Source: Stropharia rugosoannulata (Eukaryota; Basidiomycota; Agaricomycetes; Agaricales; Strophariaceae). From it: a stretch of 64,000 nucleotides of DNA. The stretch spans positions 2,366,001 through 2,430,000 of the forward strand of contig JANCIK010000003.1 of NCBI GenBank assembly GCA_028532985.1. Reading direction: 5' to 3'. The position numbers and the translations under genes were made by a program. Below, in pieces: positions 11,154 through 33,932 of the stretch; within the stretch, counting starts at the first letter, position 1; each line of letters starts with the position of its first letter. A model generated the notes under the pieces. That model did not search any database and was not told the DNA's origin. It saw only the letters and a program-made list of their open reading frames with translations.

Positions 11154-13553
11154 CTAACGATGAGAGCCGGGATTAAAGGCGTCCCTAATGCTCCGCCGAA
11201 GCTCATCATGATTAGAGCTTCCGAGTGACGATCCCGGCTGTACGTGAGACCCAGGGACGCTCGTTGATACTAGACCATCAAGGTCAAGGTCAACAAAGTC
11301 AAGGATTCGACGAGAAAGCAATTGAATTTCTCCTTGACCATCGTTAGTTTCCGTTTCCTGATATGAGTGCTGGGAATGGTGGGATCGCGGAGTACCGACG
11401 GAGGACGAAGGAGAAGTTGTCCGTGTTGTGGCCAAGTTCTTGATGTTTGGAATCAGGATGTTCGAGCTTCGGATGTTGCTGATAAGCTGGGGATCTATAT
11501 CGGGAACGAATTTAACTCGCACCACAACTGTGCGATATCAGAATGATGTTACGCACCACCAGACTCTAGTAGTTGCACAATAGTCCAGACAGCGATGTGT
11601 TGGAATGTAGCATCAGGGCTCGTGAGGAAACGATGCAGATATTTATGCATTCCACCGTCGGGCTTATCCCAAACTTCGTTGAACGCAGAGTAGTCATCAG
11701 TCGGGGAGCGGCCATCTGTGCCAAACTTGTTAATGCAGAGTATAATATAGATGTAAATAGTTCACCTTTAGATGAAAGATTGCCTAATGCTGCAGCACTG
11801 TTGCCCTGGACTTCCGAGCTGGGAGAATTTGTGAGAGGGATGAGAACCTCACAGATGCCCATCTCCAAAAGCTGACCCTTCAGTTCGTCTATAATAAATG
11901 TTCAGAAACCAAGGTTACAGACATGACTGTGTGATACTAACCACTCAACGCCAAAACTGCAACGCAAGCAGTCATTTCGCTTTGAACATTGATAGGTACT
12001 TCCAGCACCAATTCTTTAATCGACTGAACAGCACCTGCCTTGACGATTGCCTTCTTGTTCTTCTCTGAGCTAGCAGCAAGATTGCGAAGGGTCGAAATAG
12101 CGTGGCATTGTACTTCTTCATTGTCCTTGAAAGACAGAAGGTTGATCAAAGGTTGTAAGAAGCCAGAATCGATAATGGGTGATTCGTTCTGAGGATGAAT
12201 TGACACGTTGCGAACGCAAGCAGCGGACGAAAGAATAAGGGGGAGATATGTTGACTGAAGAAGACGGAGAAGGGATTGCAAGCCATCCGCTTTCACGATC
12301 TCTAACTGGTATTTTTCTACACATATGTCAATATGGTTCACGGCAAGATATTTCCGTCGTACTCACCATCACTAGCAAGATTCCGCAACGCCAACGCAGC
12401 CTGGCATTGGACTTTCAGGCTCGGACTGTCCATAAGCATCACTAAACTGGTCACGAGTTTCGGCTCGCTCTGTGCGAGCTTCTTGCGATTGGCGCCTAGA
12501 CGTCATATGAAAAGTAGTACAACAGTAAACAATGGATGTTACTTAAAGGCTTACCGTCGACGGCAATATTACTCAAAGCGGTGGTACAGTAATATTGTAC
12601 ATCAGTATCTGGTGAATTCAAGAGACTGACAAGCACCGGAATGGCACCTGCGTTCACAAGTTGCTGACGGTTTTCATCTGTTTAATGAATAAGGTCAGGA
12701 AAGTTTGTGTATGACTGTTCCGGGCTACGGCCAACCTGAATGGGTCATGTTTAGTAGAGCACCGGTAGCATTTCGCTGAACGCGCATGTCCTTCGAACGA
12801 GCCAGCCGTGTCAGAGGAACTAACGCTCCCGACTTGGCTATCTTGGTCTTGTTATCATCTAGAGTCGGTGTAATGACGAGGAGATAAAGAACATTAATTA
12901 AAACTAACCATGTGTAGCGAGGTTGGTGACACAGCCCACGGCATTGCATTGGACTTCTACGTTAGGACTGAGCATCTGCCTGATTAGCGGCTCCAGTCCA
13001 CCCAGCTTTACAATGAGCAGTTTGTTGTCGGCTTCAAGGTATTGACATATTAACATGTCATACAACGTAAGATATGCATTTGCAACGCACTATTGACGGC
13101 CAGATTGCCCAAAGCCGCGCTTGCTGCCCGCTGTACTTCCGTGTCGTGACTACTGAGCAAGAAAAGAATAGGATCCAGCGTGTCCCGTCCAACTGGGCGG
13201 ACTTCTTTTTCAGTAATTTCAGCAAAGGCAAGTGCCGCGCTTCGTTGCAAATCTACATTATCGGAGAAGGAGAGTGTTGTCAAAGCTGAGAGGGGAGACC
13301 CAGTAAAGAAGTTGGTTGTTGTTCGATCTAGGAGCCCAAAACATTAAAGAAAAGAGTGAAATCGAGCGATTATCTTACTTTCCAGATATTGCAAGAGGTC
13401 CGCCACAGCTTCCCGCTCATTTTCCAGTAGAAGAGGTTCGTAGGATTGCGACCTACGCCCCTGGACTAACGGGTGACAGTCAAAACATGCATCGGAGCAG
13501 AGCAGAGAGCGCACCCTACAGCATGATTCACAGCAGCTGCTGACGTTACCCAT
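11154..13553 (-). CDS. VAC8: Vac8 armadillo-repeat vacuolar protein
   Basis: Ten exons (minus): 13379-13553, 13091-13327, 12909-13031, 12736-12858, 12555-12677, 12367-12495, 11942-12316, 11766-11888, 11557-11715, 11154-11494; 635 residues. The start [12 protein letters not shown] supplies the N-myristoylation glycine and a cluster of palmitoylatable cysteines, as in Vac8. About eleven armadillo repeats follow, for example [44 protein letters not shown] and [14 protein letters not shown]. Several exons are exactly 123 nt, one armadillo repeat each. The C-terminal [11 protein letters not shown] block is family-specific; the final 100 residues are Ser/Thr-rich. The protein acts on the vacuole membrane in inheritance, fusion, the nucleus-vacuole junction and selective autophagy. 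The last intron was extended to the gatatag acceptor because that restores ESGDPQLISN. Confidence 0.95.
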
Positions 13554-13930
13554 ATGGACTGAGAGGACTTGAGTGTGGCGGGATGAAAGTGGAACAGGAA
13601 GGGGGGCTGCACCTGGCTTGCTGAAGTTTGGTATGCTTCAAATTAAACAAAGTCTTCAAAGTAACTAAGAGGCCTAGAACTGCACACGACTAAAAAGGAC
13701 TTAGCAGACCAGCACGTGATCGATAGCTCCATATTTGGGCGTAGCGGTGTTCCAATCACAACATTCATAGAATCATACTTTCTCATACTGACTGCAGAGA
13801 AAGTATTTACACTAATTCGATCATTCTATTGATCTATCTCCGCCAACTTGCATGTAGTAAACTCAAATTAAACTTATATAGAGAAAGAAACCCAGAAAGC
13901 ACAACAACCTGGAGATCAGATAAAAATAGA
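13554..13930. other. 377-bp spacer between VAC8 start and UTP5 stop
   Basis: Both genes run on the minus strand. The stretch must carry the VAC8 promoter and UTP5 3' UTR. A cacgtga E-box-like word lies near 13715. No ORF of note. Confidence 0.5.
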
Positions 13931-16367
13931 CTACTCGCTTTCATCCTCGTCCTCCTCATCGCTGTACTCCTCTTCTGCTTCATCATCGATGAACTTGGAC
14001 ATGGGGTCAGCATCGCTGTCTCCAGATTCATCTTCGTCACTCTGGTCACTGTTACTCTCGCCGCCTAGTTCAATGTCTTCAATGCTGCCCTCGTCATCGC
14101 TCCCGACCTCGACCTGGACATCCATATTTATGTCTTCCTCCCCGGAGTCCGTATCACCTTCAATATAGCGTTTGACAGTAGACTCCTTCTTAGCTTTGTT
14201 CACCTTGCTTCCTAGGGCGGAAACAGGAGCTGGTGCAGTAGACGATCGCGTCTCGACCTGTGCCAGAACCATGTCCAGACGTCCGCTCAGAGATAAAAGG
14301 CTATCATGTAAGCTTAATCTCGAAGTTAATGCGGCATGAAGTCCAGATAACCGTGCCACAAGGTCGGGTATCTAAAAGTCAGCATCAACATAAGTTATTC
14401 GTTGTGCGCATAGGTAGAAGAACTCACAGTCATTAAATGACCTGTGTGGATGGCAAGAACCGTCCTCAACCACGTCAGGAGTCCCAAACCGCGCTGTGAA
14501 CTTGTTCCGCCACCACTGCCTTTCATATTCGCAGCCCGGGCCCCTCGTCCTAAGCGGTCAACGCAAGCGGTTATTAAAGGAACGGCCAACTGAGGAGGTA
14601 AACGTCGAACAGTATTTCTGATAAGGGCAGGATCAGAATGCGCTAGACACATCTCAAGCAAGCGGGAATCAGAAGAATGCAATGCTTGAATAAGGGTACG
14701 TGTCAATGAATTGGCTGGTATGACTGATATATCCGCTTTCGACTGCTTTTTTGATGATGTTGCCGGGTGCGCCTTGGTCGTTGCCTCCTCGTCGCTTTCT
14801 GACTGATTGTCTACGTCGCCCTCAGTCACGGCTGTGAGTCGCTGTCCGAGGGAAAGTTCGGCCAAATCTACTTGTAGGGCCCCGTCTAACTGACTGCCCT
14901 CCGCATCTTCGTTGTTACCATTTTGGTCCATTTGAAATCCAGACCCCACAGTCAGTGATGTTGGTTCCACGTAGCGCTTGTTGGGAATCACCTATAAACT
15001 TCAGAAATAAGTAGGTCGTACAAGTAATTTTAGAGAGCAACAACCTGTGCCGTATTATCTATAGGCTCTTCTGCGATTTCTCCCAATACAGGAGTAGGTA
15101 TAAACTCCCCGTTGGTATCGACATAGCGCTAGACGTCCATTAATAAATTTATACAGCAACAATTACACGTTTCACGTACAATCACGCTGAAAACTGGGCG
15201 GATCCCCTTGACTAGTCGAGCGACACGAATAGATCCTGCTTGCTCGGGAATTAAACCGAAATCAATGACAAACTGGTCTTGGGTTGTTCCAGTCGGTATC
15301 GTCGACAAGACGGAGCGAGGGACGAGAGTCGGTCCATTAGCGCCTTTTTCACCTGCAGCACGAGGGAACTCGGAAGGGATGGGAGTAAAAGTTAACCTCC
15401 CGGAAGCCGAAAGGGCTACCAAAGTCTGTCGTGTAGGATCGGATTCGTCGAGTTGAAGAATCTTTACGTGAGAATCAAGGGACATGCTTGCAATTGACTT
15501 CTCATTAGAAGAGGCTGCGTCTGCACTCCACGCATAAATGCAGCGATCACTTTCGGCGCTCGAAAAGAATGTCAAGGATGCTGTTTCAATACTTGACCAT
15601 AGAAGGGTTTTGATAGGTGAAGCATGACCAGTGAACGATGCGATTTGTGTGGGCTTCTGAGTTGCTTTTGAGTCCGCAGACTGAATCTCGAGCAGTCGGA
15701 TTTGGTGATGAGCGACAAGAAGATGTGTTCGGCCATCTGCTCCATTAGGTAGAATAGCAAGTGAAGTCGACGGGATGTGGTCGTCATTTTTCCAACTCCT
15801 CAGTACGACACTTTTCTGAATATCCCATAGTCGTATACTACTATCGGCACTGGATGTCCAAACAATAGATTTATCGTTACGACCAATTGCTACCGCGAAA
15901 ATTGCACTTGTGCTGGTTGAATGGTTTAACGTTCGGATGACTTTTGAATGTGTGGGTGAGAAAAAGCAGACAGTCCCATCAGTGAGACCAACGACGAGCA
16001 CTTCAACCTCTTGATCACTGTCTGCATTAGTGTTGCTTTCTTCCGGGCGTGTCTTCTTCCTCTTCTTAGTCGGAGATCGGGCTTCGGTTGTTGGAGCTTC
16101 TAGATGTAGAGAACTCCATGACAGACAAGAAACGCGTCCAGAATCCACAACATGTTCCGCTACGGCACGACTCGACACGGTATTATACACACGTATGCGG
16201 TGCTTGTCCACGGCAAGTGTTGCAAGAGCAAAGAGAGAGCCATCTGGAGAGAAACAGGAGAGTACATAGGATGTTTCAGCAGGTAAGGGTTGGGCAAGGG
16301 CGGAGGTGGAAGTTGGCCGACTCTTGGAAGGTTTCGGACGGGAAGCCGACTTCTTGTTGGATGACAT
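13931..16367 (-). CDS. UTP5: Utp5/WDR43, t-UTP subunit of the SSU processome
   Basis: Four exons (minus): 15180-16367, 15045-15128, 14428-14991, 13931-14371; 758 residues. The first ~390 residues are a WD40 propeller (SCFSPDGSLFALAT, SSADSSIRLWDIQ, FTGHASPIKTLLWSS). The C-terminal half has the Utp12 helical domain (RTLIQALHSSDSRLLEMCLA ... LLTWLRTVLAIHTGHLMT ... LHAALTSRLSLHDSLLSLSG). It ends in a strongly acidic Asp/Glu/Ser tail. Family members bind the 5' ETS of pre-rRNA in the nucleolus and support rDNA transcription and 18S rRNA maturation. An inserted basic KKRKK patch sits in the propeller. The gtacgt donor at 15179 was preferred over an overlapping gtgtaa because it keeps VIRYVDTNGEF in frame. 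Divergent from PHO85, with 211 bp between start codons. Confidence 0.92.
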
Positions 16368-16578
16368 CTTTATTACACTAAGAGGCGGCGAGAGCAGATG
16401 AACTCAATTTTTTTGAGAACACTTTAGTTACACGTGACGCAGACTATCTAATCAGATGACTATAATTATCAACTCCTTTTTAGGAGCCCAGTGACTCCTC
16501 ATACTTCAGTGGCCCAGCCAGCGCCGATACCGACAAGATCTTCTTCTTGCTCCTTTCAATCTGTCCCGCTCAGTAGAA

Positions 16579-18147
<1,569 letters not shown>

Positions 18148-18451
18148 TTATATTATTGGTTGAAATAGAAGAATGAAATTATTTATTACCTGGCTTTTGG
18201 GTTCTTTTGTGCTTGTACTCTTTCTTATATCCAATTATATCTTGACAGCGCGTTTCGATGTGTATTACCGTACGAAGAGTAGTATGATAGCATGTACATA
18301 TGACATTGACGGACAAAAAAAAAATGAACTCGTGTATTAACAAATGGATATACAGTAAACCTTGAACGTAAGCAAATAAACTAGATAGATGTGAAATAGG
18401 TACTTGTACACCAATGAATTAAAACAGTGAGGGGAAGAGAGAGGATGCAAA
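18148..18451. other. Convergent 3' spacer
   Basis: 304 bp between the PHO85 stop and the histidine-kinase stop. AT-rich, no ORF; expected to hold both 3' ends. Confidence 0.55.
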
Positions 18452-28660
<10,209 letters not shown>

Positions 28661-29307
28661 AACTCAAAAGAGTGAAGCGTAGTCGAGCAGGGCAACGGAT
28701 CGAAGACCAAGGAAAGATAAGTAAGTAGTGGGCTCTTTGACCTTCAATGCGCCGCTCTATGGCAGTTACTAACTCGAGTTAGCACAGATCGCTAAATGTG
28801 ACGTCCCACGGTCAGCACTGCCGTTAACCCCAATTACTCCAGCAACGATGACGCTACTGTTTACGCCACGACATCTCTTAATGGATCACTCAATTTGACA
28901 GACACCATTTTAATGTGTATACATAGTACAGTACACCAGAATTGAATTGAGCTTGACTCAACTGCAGCTCGCGAGTAACAAGTGGTGCATAGACGTTGTT
29001 GTGGTAAGCATCTTATATATGAGAAGGTGAGAAATGCATCGGTAGGTATCCTGGACAGCGCACGAAAACAATGGGAAAAGTAGAAAAAGCAGTATACCAA
29101 ACAACGACAGGTGTGTATTTACAGCGAAATGCATTAAGAATTAAGCGATCCTAAGAGATCCAGAAAGAAGGCATTACACTTCCGCCAACGCAGAACTGAA
29201 GAAAGCTTGGAAGAAAGTCCGGAAGGGGGAAATTAGACGAGCCAAGCACTGCGAGCAGTGACGTAGTGGCCCTGCCATAGAGTACATGACCAGACATGAC
29301 CCCCCGC
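28661..29307. other. 647-bp region upstream of the histidine kinase
   Basis: Contains the kinase promoter and the 3' end of the upstream 615-aa gene. A 79-codon minus-strand ORF (28861-29100) has no recognisable features. No gene called. Confidence 0.5.
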
Positions 29308-31155
29308 TTAAGCGCTACCTACTCCTCCAGCCACACCCAATCCGCCAACTCCGCGTAACATATCCGCACCCGCTCGCACGAATGTAGCGGCTAAGCTATG
29401 CACACGCCGATGCGGGTTGGGAGTACCTTGGGCTGGGGAATGTGTGCGGGATTGGGGGGATCGTGCGCCACCATGAGGAGACGGCGACTTCGGTTGGCTC
29501 GAGTTAGGGCTAGTAGTACGTGTATGAATATGTAACGACGGGAGGTGGAAATGGGTATCTGCTGAGTGACTTCGTGTGGGTATCGGAATAGGCTTTGATG
29601 ATGGATGTGAAATTGTTTGCGAATGCAATGCTTGTATTTGTAGTTGTCCTTGCGAGCGGGGGCCTCTGGGTGAGAGAAGCGGACGGCCCGAAGTGGATGA
29701 AGTAGATGAAGGTGTCGTAACGGATTTAGGGCCAGGGGGTGTTGAAGGCACGGTTTCTATTCGAAGCTCGATGCCAGTGCGCCGGCTCAACGACGCACCG
29801 ATGATACCCTCTTCACGATTTTCATCGTCTCCCGTCGATCCATGGACTGGGGTGCTAAGTTCATTAGCTGTAGGACCAGGCACCATGAGGCTACTAGCAG
29901 AGCCGCCTGGACTAGCACCTACTCCACCAAAATAGTCAACAGGTCCGAATATAGGAGATGCGCGGGGACTTGGGCTGGCAGAAGGCGATCGTCGTGGCAG
30001 AGGAAACAGTTCGTCGTCATCGTCTGCGCCAGGTGCTGACACGATAGGAACGTTTGCGCGGCGCGTCGACTTTGGTGTACTGTACAATAAAGATTCTGTA
30101 GAAGAAGGTGCGCGGACCTCAGTCGAGCGGCCTGAACCGCTAAAGCGCTCAGACAAATTGGATCTCCCTGATTCATTTGATGAAAGTGAGAGGGTCGAGT
30201 TCCTGGCGGCATCACTGCTGTCCTCCTCTGCGATCGGTGAGGCGCGCAAGCGATAACTGTCGGGAGCCAGAAAGGTTCCATAAGGGGAAGCATGTGGGAC
30301 TTGTAAGCCCGGGCCGTCGTCCGCGGACGCCGATGGCACATTGAGGGGTGTTACTCTACGTCCTGGCGGTGGTGAGCCGACATGGCGACGCAGGGCCGCA
30401 TAATGCTCCTCTTCATGGGAAAAAGAGAAGGATCGACGGCGTTGCTCGACCTCGTCCACTCGCAGTGCGAAAGCAGTTGCTACTGCGGCACCGCCCCGAA
30501 CAATATGGAGTGGGGTAGACGGGTCAAGATCCGCGGACAGGGCTGGAAAGGTGCGAGGCACGGAATCAGAAGACGGAGGGGGCACATGGCCAAGGGCGCC
30601 AAAAAGCGAAGGTGAGGAAGAGGCGGGTTGTTCGAACGAAGCACTGCGGCGACGCTTGGCGCCGCGGGAGAAATTAATCTTCCAGGAGTCACCTTCAGCT
30701 AATGCTTCGTCTGTAGCGGCCTCGCATGCGGCACAGCAGGGGCGGAGGGGAACTGTGAGCAGGGTGGCACTGTCCCTGGGAGAACTGATTGAGGCGCGGC
30801 GCACGGGCCTGAGAGGAGTAGATGCGTCTGCATGGACAAGACAGGACGGGAGAGGGGCCCTGGGGACGACGGGGGAGGTAGACACGGAGCGGCGGGGGGA
30901 GAGGGATGCACGGCGGCGGAAGCTGGAGGGCGATGAGCGCAGGCAGAGCAGAAGGGAAAAAACGTACTGGGGAATGGGAAGCTTGATGACCACGCGCGAC
31001 TCGTCCTGGTCGGTCTTCCAGAGCGGCAGGGAGTAGGACTTTGTGAGCACAAAGGGGAGCTTGGCAGCGTTGGGGCTGTCTGGGATGAGGACGCACTCGG
31101 TGTCGAAGCGAACGACGCGCGAGGGCGACAGAGGCTCCATGGCGGTTGGGTCCAA
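29308..31155 (-). CDS. Uncharacterised intronless Ser/Pro-rich protein, 615 aa
   Basis: A single uninterrupted frame of 615 codons, the only long intronless gene in the window. I do not recognise the family. The first ~70 residues look folded (FDTECVLIPDSP, KSYSLPLWK, VVIKLPIPQYVF). The rest is low-complexity Ser/Pro/Arg with many SP and TP dipeptides, a basic cluster GAKRRRS, and a hydrophobic Gly/Ala/Val-rich C-terminus. Numerous Ser-Pro sites suggest regulation by proline-directed kinases; this is inference. The stretch is noticeably more GC-rich than its neighbours. That the frame stays open for 1.85 kb with Ser/Pro-biased codons argues for a real gene. The start is the first ATG (MDPTAMEPLSPSR), and a second Met at codon 6 is possible. 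Tandem with SUB2, whose stop lies 200 bp upstream. Confidence 0.7.
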   Translation of the reverse strand: MDPTAMEPLSPSRVVRFDTECVLIPDSPNAAKLPFVLTKSYSLPLWKTDQDESRVVIKLPIPQYVFSLLLCLRSSPSSFRRRASLSPRRSVSTSPVVPRAPLPSCLVHADASTPLRPVRRASISSPRDSATLLTVPLRPCCAACEAATDEALAEGDSWKINFSRGAKRRRSASFEQPASSSPSLFGALGHVPPPSSDSVPRTFPALSADLDPSTPLHIVRGGAAVATAFALRVDEVEQRRRSFSFSHEEEHYAALRRHVGSPPPGRRVTPLNVPSASADDGPGLQVPHASPYGTFLAPDSYRLRASPIAEEDSSDAARNSTLSLSSNESGRSNLSERFSGSGRSTEVRAPSSTESLLYSTPKSTRRANVPIVSAPGADDDDELFPLPRRSPSASPSPRASPIFGPVDYFGGVGASPGGSASSLMVPGPTANELSTPVHGSTGDDENREEGIIGASLSRRTGIELRIETVPSTPPGPKSVTTPSSTSSTSGRPLLSPRGPRSQGQLQIQALHSQTISHPSSKPIPIPTRSHSADTHFHLPSLHIHTRTTSPNSSQPKSPSPHGGARSPQSRTHSPAQGTPNPHRRVHSLAATFVRAGADMLRGVGGLGVAGGVGSA

Positions 31156-31355
31156 GCTGGACGTCTTATTATGGTGCCATCAGAGCATTCTTCTCTCCAA
31201 ATTTAGGCCTAGGCCTGTCACAAGTCATATTTATCAAACGATACAATTCCCATTCGACAGACAATACTAAAATCAACTACAAAGCGATCCAGAACTATAC
31301 AATTACGAAGTCACTACAACCCAAGTCAGCAAGCAACGCCCATCCGTATGTAATA

Positions 31356-33324
31356 TTACTCACTGTAACTGGCGGGGTCAATGTGGTCAGGTAGCTCCGG
31401 GACGGCCACCTCGAATCGGGACTGAATCGCAGCCATTACCTGCTGGTCGCTTTCGGAGGAGACGAACGTAATCGCAAGACCCTTAGTTCCGAAACGACCC
31501 GCTCGTCTGTATAAAACATAAGCATTCACGCTGACTACAGCATGAACAAAACGTACCCAACACGATGCAAGTAGCTGTCCGCATCAGGCGGACAGTCGTA
31601 GTTAATTACAATGTTTACTCGCTCAACATCAATACCACGCCCGAAGATATCCGTAGCAACGAGAATGCGCTTCTCAAATGCTTTGAACGCCGTATATCGG
31701 CTGATTCTGTGATGTACTTTCGTCAACTGCAGTCCTACGTGAAAAGTATGATGCGTACCGCTCTTCCTGTTGGAGGCCTGAGTGGATACTGATACTGGGG
31801 AAGTTACACGAAACAAGAAGCTTGTCGAGCTCGACTGCGCGTGCAACAGACTTCACGAATATGACGACCTGAACAAGTTGTCAAAATGAAAACATAAGAT
31901 GACATTCCATGATGTGCGCACTTGATTGAACTCCAGCGAGTCCAGCAACTCGTTCAGTTTCCTGTTCTTGCCCGCTTCCTCGAGCTTGACGTAATGTTGC
32001 TGCAAGCCGTGAAGCGTCAACTTTGTCTCGTCGTCAACGAAGATTTCTAGGGGCTGGATCCGACACATTTAATGAAAGAAAAGCCATCCGTTAGACATTC
32101 ACTCACATTAGCCATAAATTTCTTGCAGGTGGTTCGAATGTCCTTTGCGAGGGTAGCACTGAACATCATGACCTGTTTGTGATGTGGTGTGGCGCGAAAG
32201 ATTTCTTGGACGTCGCGACGCATGTCTAATGGACGATGTCGATATTAGATGTATGGTCCACAAACATGGAACAGCACAAAATTAAGACGAAGACACGACA
32301 AGAAGATAATATAGAAAATAGCGACACGGTGCCCGTGCGTCGATATCGAGAAACAGTGATCTTCAAGGCCTCGAAATGACAGGGCTATACTTGAGGACTG
32401 TACAGCAATTCTGCCTGCCCTCTGCGCCGCCGAACTTGATCCAGAGAGATGCCGTACAGGGGGCAACATCGAGACAGCATTAATTCCCCAGACCAGATTT
32501 TGGTGTGGCGGTTATGATTATAAACGATGACGGAGATGTGAGAGCGCCAAATTCGTGGGACTAACCAAGTTGTTCGAGCATCTTATCGCACTCATCCAAT
32601 ACGAAGTGTTTGACATTTTTGGCATCGAGAACCTTGTCCCGAACAAGCGCATTTAGGCGACCGGGGGTTGCAACCACGATGTGAGGGCATTTGCTTTTGT
32701 CACGGAGAGTTTCCGCGTCCTTTGTCACTGATGTACCACCGTAAAACGTGCTGACGCGGACGTCAGGCATATACTTCGCGAAGCGAGAGTATTCATTTTT
32801 TATTTGGAATGCCAGCTCGCGCGTGTGGCACAGGACAAGAACGGACACCTCTCCATTGGTAGGTTCGAGCTGTTGCAAAGTGGCGAGGACAAAGACTGCT
32901 GTCTTTCCGTGACCAGATTTTGCTTGGCAAAGAACGTCCATCCCCAGGACTGCCTGGGGAATGCACTCTTGTTGCACTTATGAAAAAAAGCGTGAGGCTC
33001 AGTTTCAAATACAGACACCCAGATATCTACCTTCTGAAGGGTGCTCAAAACCCAGGTCGCTGATGGCACGCACCAGCTCTGGCTTCAAGAGGAAATCCCT
33101 GTACACATAGAGGGAAGACATGGACGTCAGTATTCTGAGCCCGTATAGCGAGATGCGACGCACCTAAAGCCAGTCGAGTGAATGCCGGAGAAGTTTTTCT
33201 TATCCTTGCCTTCGCCGTCACCGGCGCCAACAGCAGCGCCATTACTTGTCGAGCCGGCGCCGACGTTGGGGATATCATGCTCGTCCTCGTAGTCGATAAG
33301 TTCTTCGTTGTCGTGTCCGCTCAT
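31356..33324 (-). CDS. SUB2: Sub2/UAP56 DEAD-box RNA helicase
   Basis: Eight exons (minus): 33164-33324, 33031-33098, 32566-32976, 32107-32225, 31922-32053, 31759-31868, 31557-31706, 31356-31506; 433 residues, close to UAP56 (428). Motifs in order: Q-motif region [17 protein letters not shown], motif I AKSGHGKT, Ia [17 protein letters not shown], motif II DECD (the DECD variant typical of Sub2/UAP56), SAT, then [20 protein letters not shown] and HRVGRAGRFG. The acidic N-terminus ([11 protein letters not shown]) is also characteristic and holds the mRNA-export-adaptor contact in this family. Function: ATPase in spliceosome assembly (branch-site step) and TREX mRNA export, nuclear. Intron 3 (32226-32565) is 340 nt, the longest resolved intron in the window. 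Confidence 0.96.
32226..32565 (-). other. Unusually long (340-nt) intron in SUB2
   Basis: Lies between the [10 protein letters not shown] exon and the [10 protein letters not shown] exon. Retention would place a TAG two codons after the donor (L-G-stop), removing motif III and the second RecA domain. No C/D-box or H/ACA snoRNA signature was apparent by eye. Confidence 0.8.
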
Positions 33325-33932
33325 ATTGTGAGAATAAGAAGTGGCAAGAAATGAGAGTTAAGAAGGGATGAATGAAGAGTGAAGCAGCTTGACGAAACAA
33401 ACCAACACTGGCGGCCTCGATTTGCTTGGTTAAGCTGTCCACGCCAAACAACTGGTGCACAGGTCATCACGTGCATCCCATCAAACGCATTCATGGCGCA
33501 CGGGCCTCAAGGCCTTGTCGTTGTCAATCGACTGTAAGGCGAAGGCTCCCGGCCTTGCGCTCCACATTCAACTTGGTTGAGATATCGTAACATGAGCCTG
33601 GGCCCCAATTCTTTTAACAAATAAGTTGTAGAACAGTTTAACTACAAGCACAAGTTGCAAGAGGTTTCAAGCCTATGTCAAGCCAAGAGGTCCATAATAC
33701 AAGTCTTATTGAACGGCATTTCAAAGATTCTTATCCCCGAACTTGCCCCGAACATGACCGATCTATACTTAATTATGCCGTCGCGATCACTTTTCTTGCT
33801 TACAGTAACACGAGCCTGACGCGCTTTCAAGCCTGCTGCAAAGGTCCTGGCATACGTGCCGATTCCACCTTTTGGCTTATAGCTGGAAGCCACAGCAGGT
33901 ACCCTTTAATTCTTTCCTCCAGCTCACTGTCA
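33325..33932. other. 608-bp divergent promoter region SUB2 / carrier
   Basis: Shared upstream region of two divergent genes. A 71-codon minus-strand ORF (33678-33893) without recognisable features is the only frame of note. Confidence 0.5.

Noticed and set aside
11495..11557. 29-nt intron at the VAC8 C-terminus (acceptor gcacag)
   Set aside because: Too short, and gives [10 protein letters not shown] in place of the conserved ESGDPQLISN; the longer intron to gatatag fits.
14395..14420. Extension of the UTP5 exon into the downstream frame
   Set aside because: The gtgagt donor at 14427 and the IPDLVARLSG exon preserve the Utp12 domain; the extension is intronic.
29576..31036. Several plus-strand ORFs up to 161 codons
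   Set aside because: Antisense to the 615-aa gene in GC-rich sequence; no independent support.
32245..32469. 74-codon ORF inside SUB2 intron 3
   Set aside because: No domain and out of frame with SUB2; treated as intron content only.
33678..33893. 71-codon minus-strand ORF in the SUB2/carrier promoter region
   Set aside because: No recognisable domain and no neighbouring exon; likely chance.
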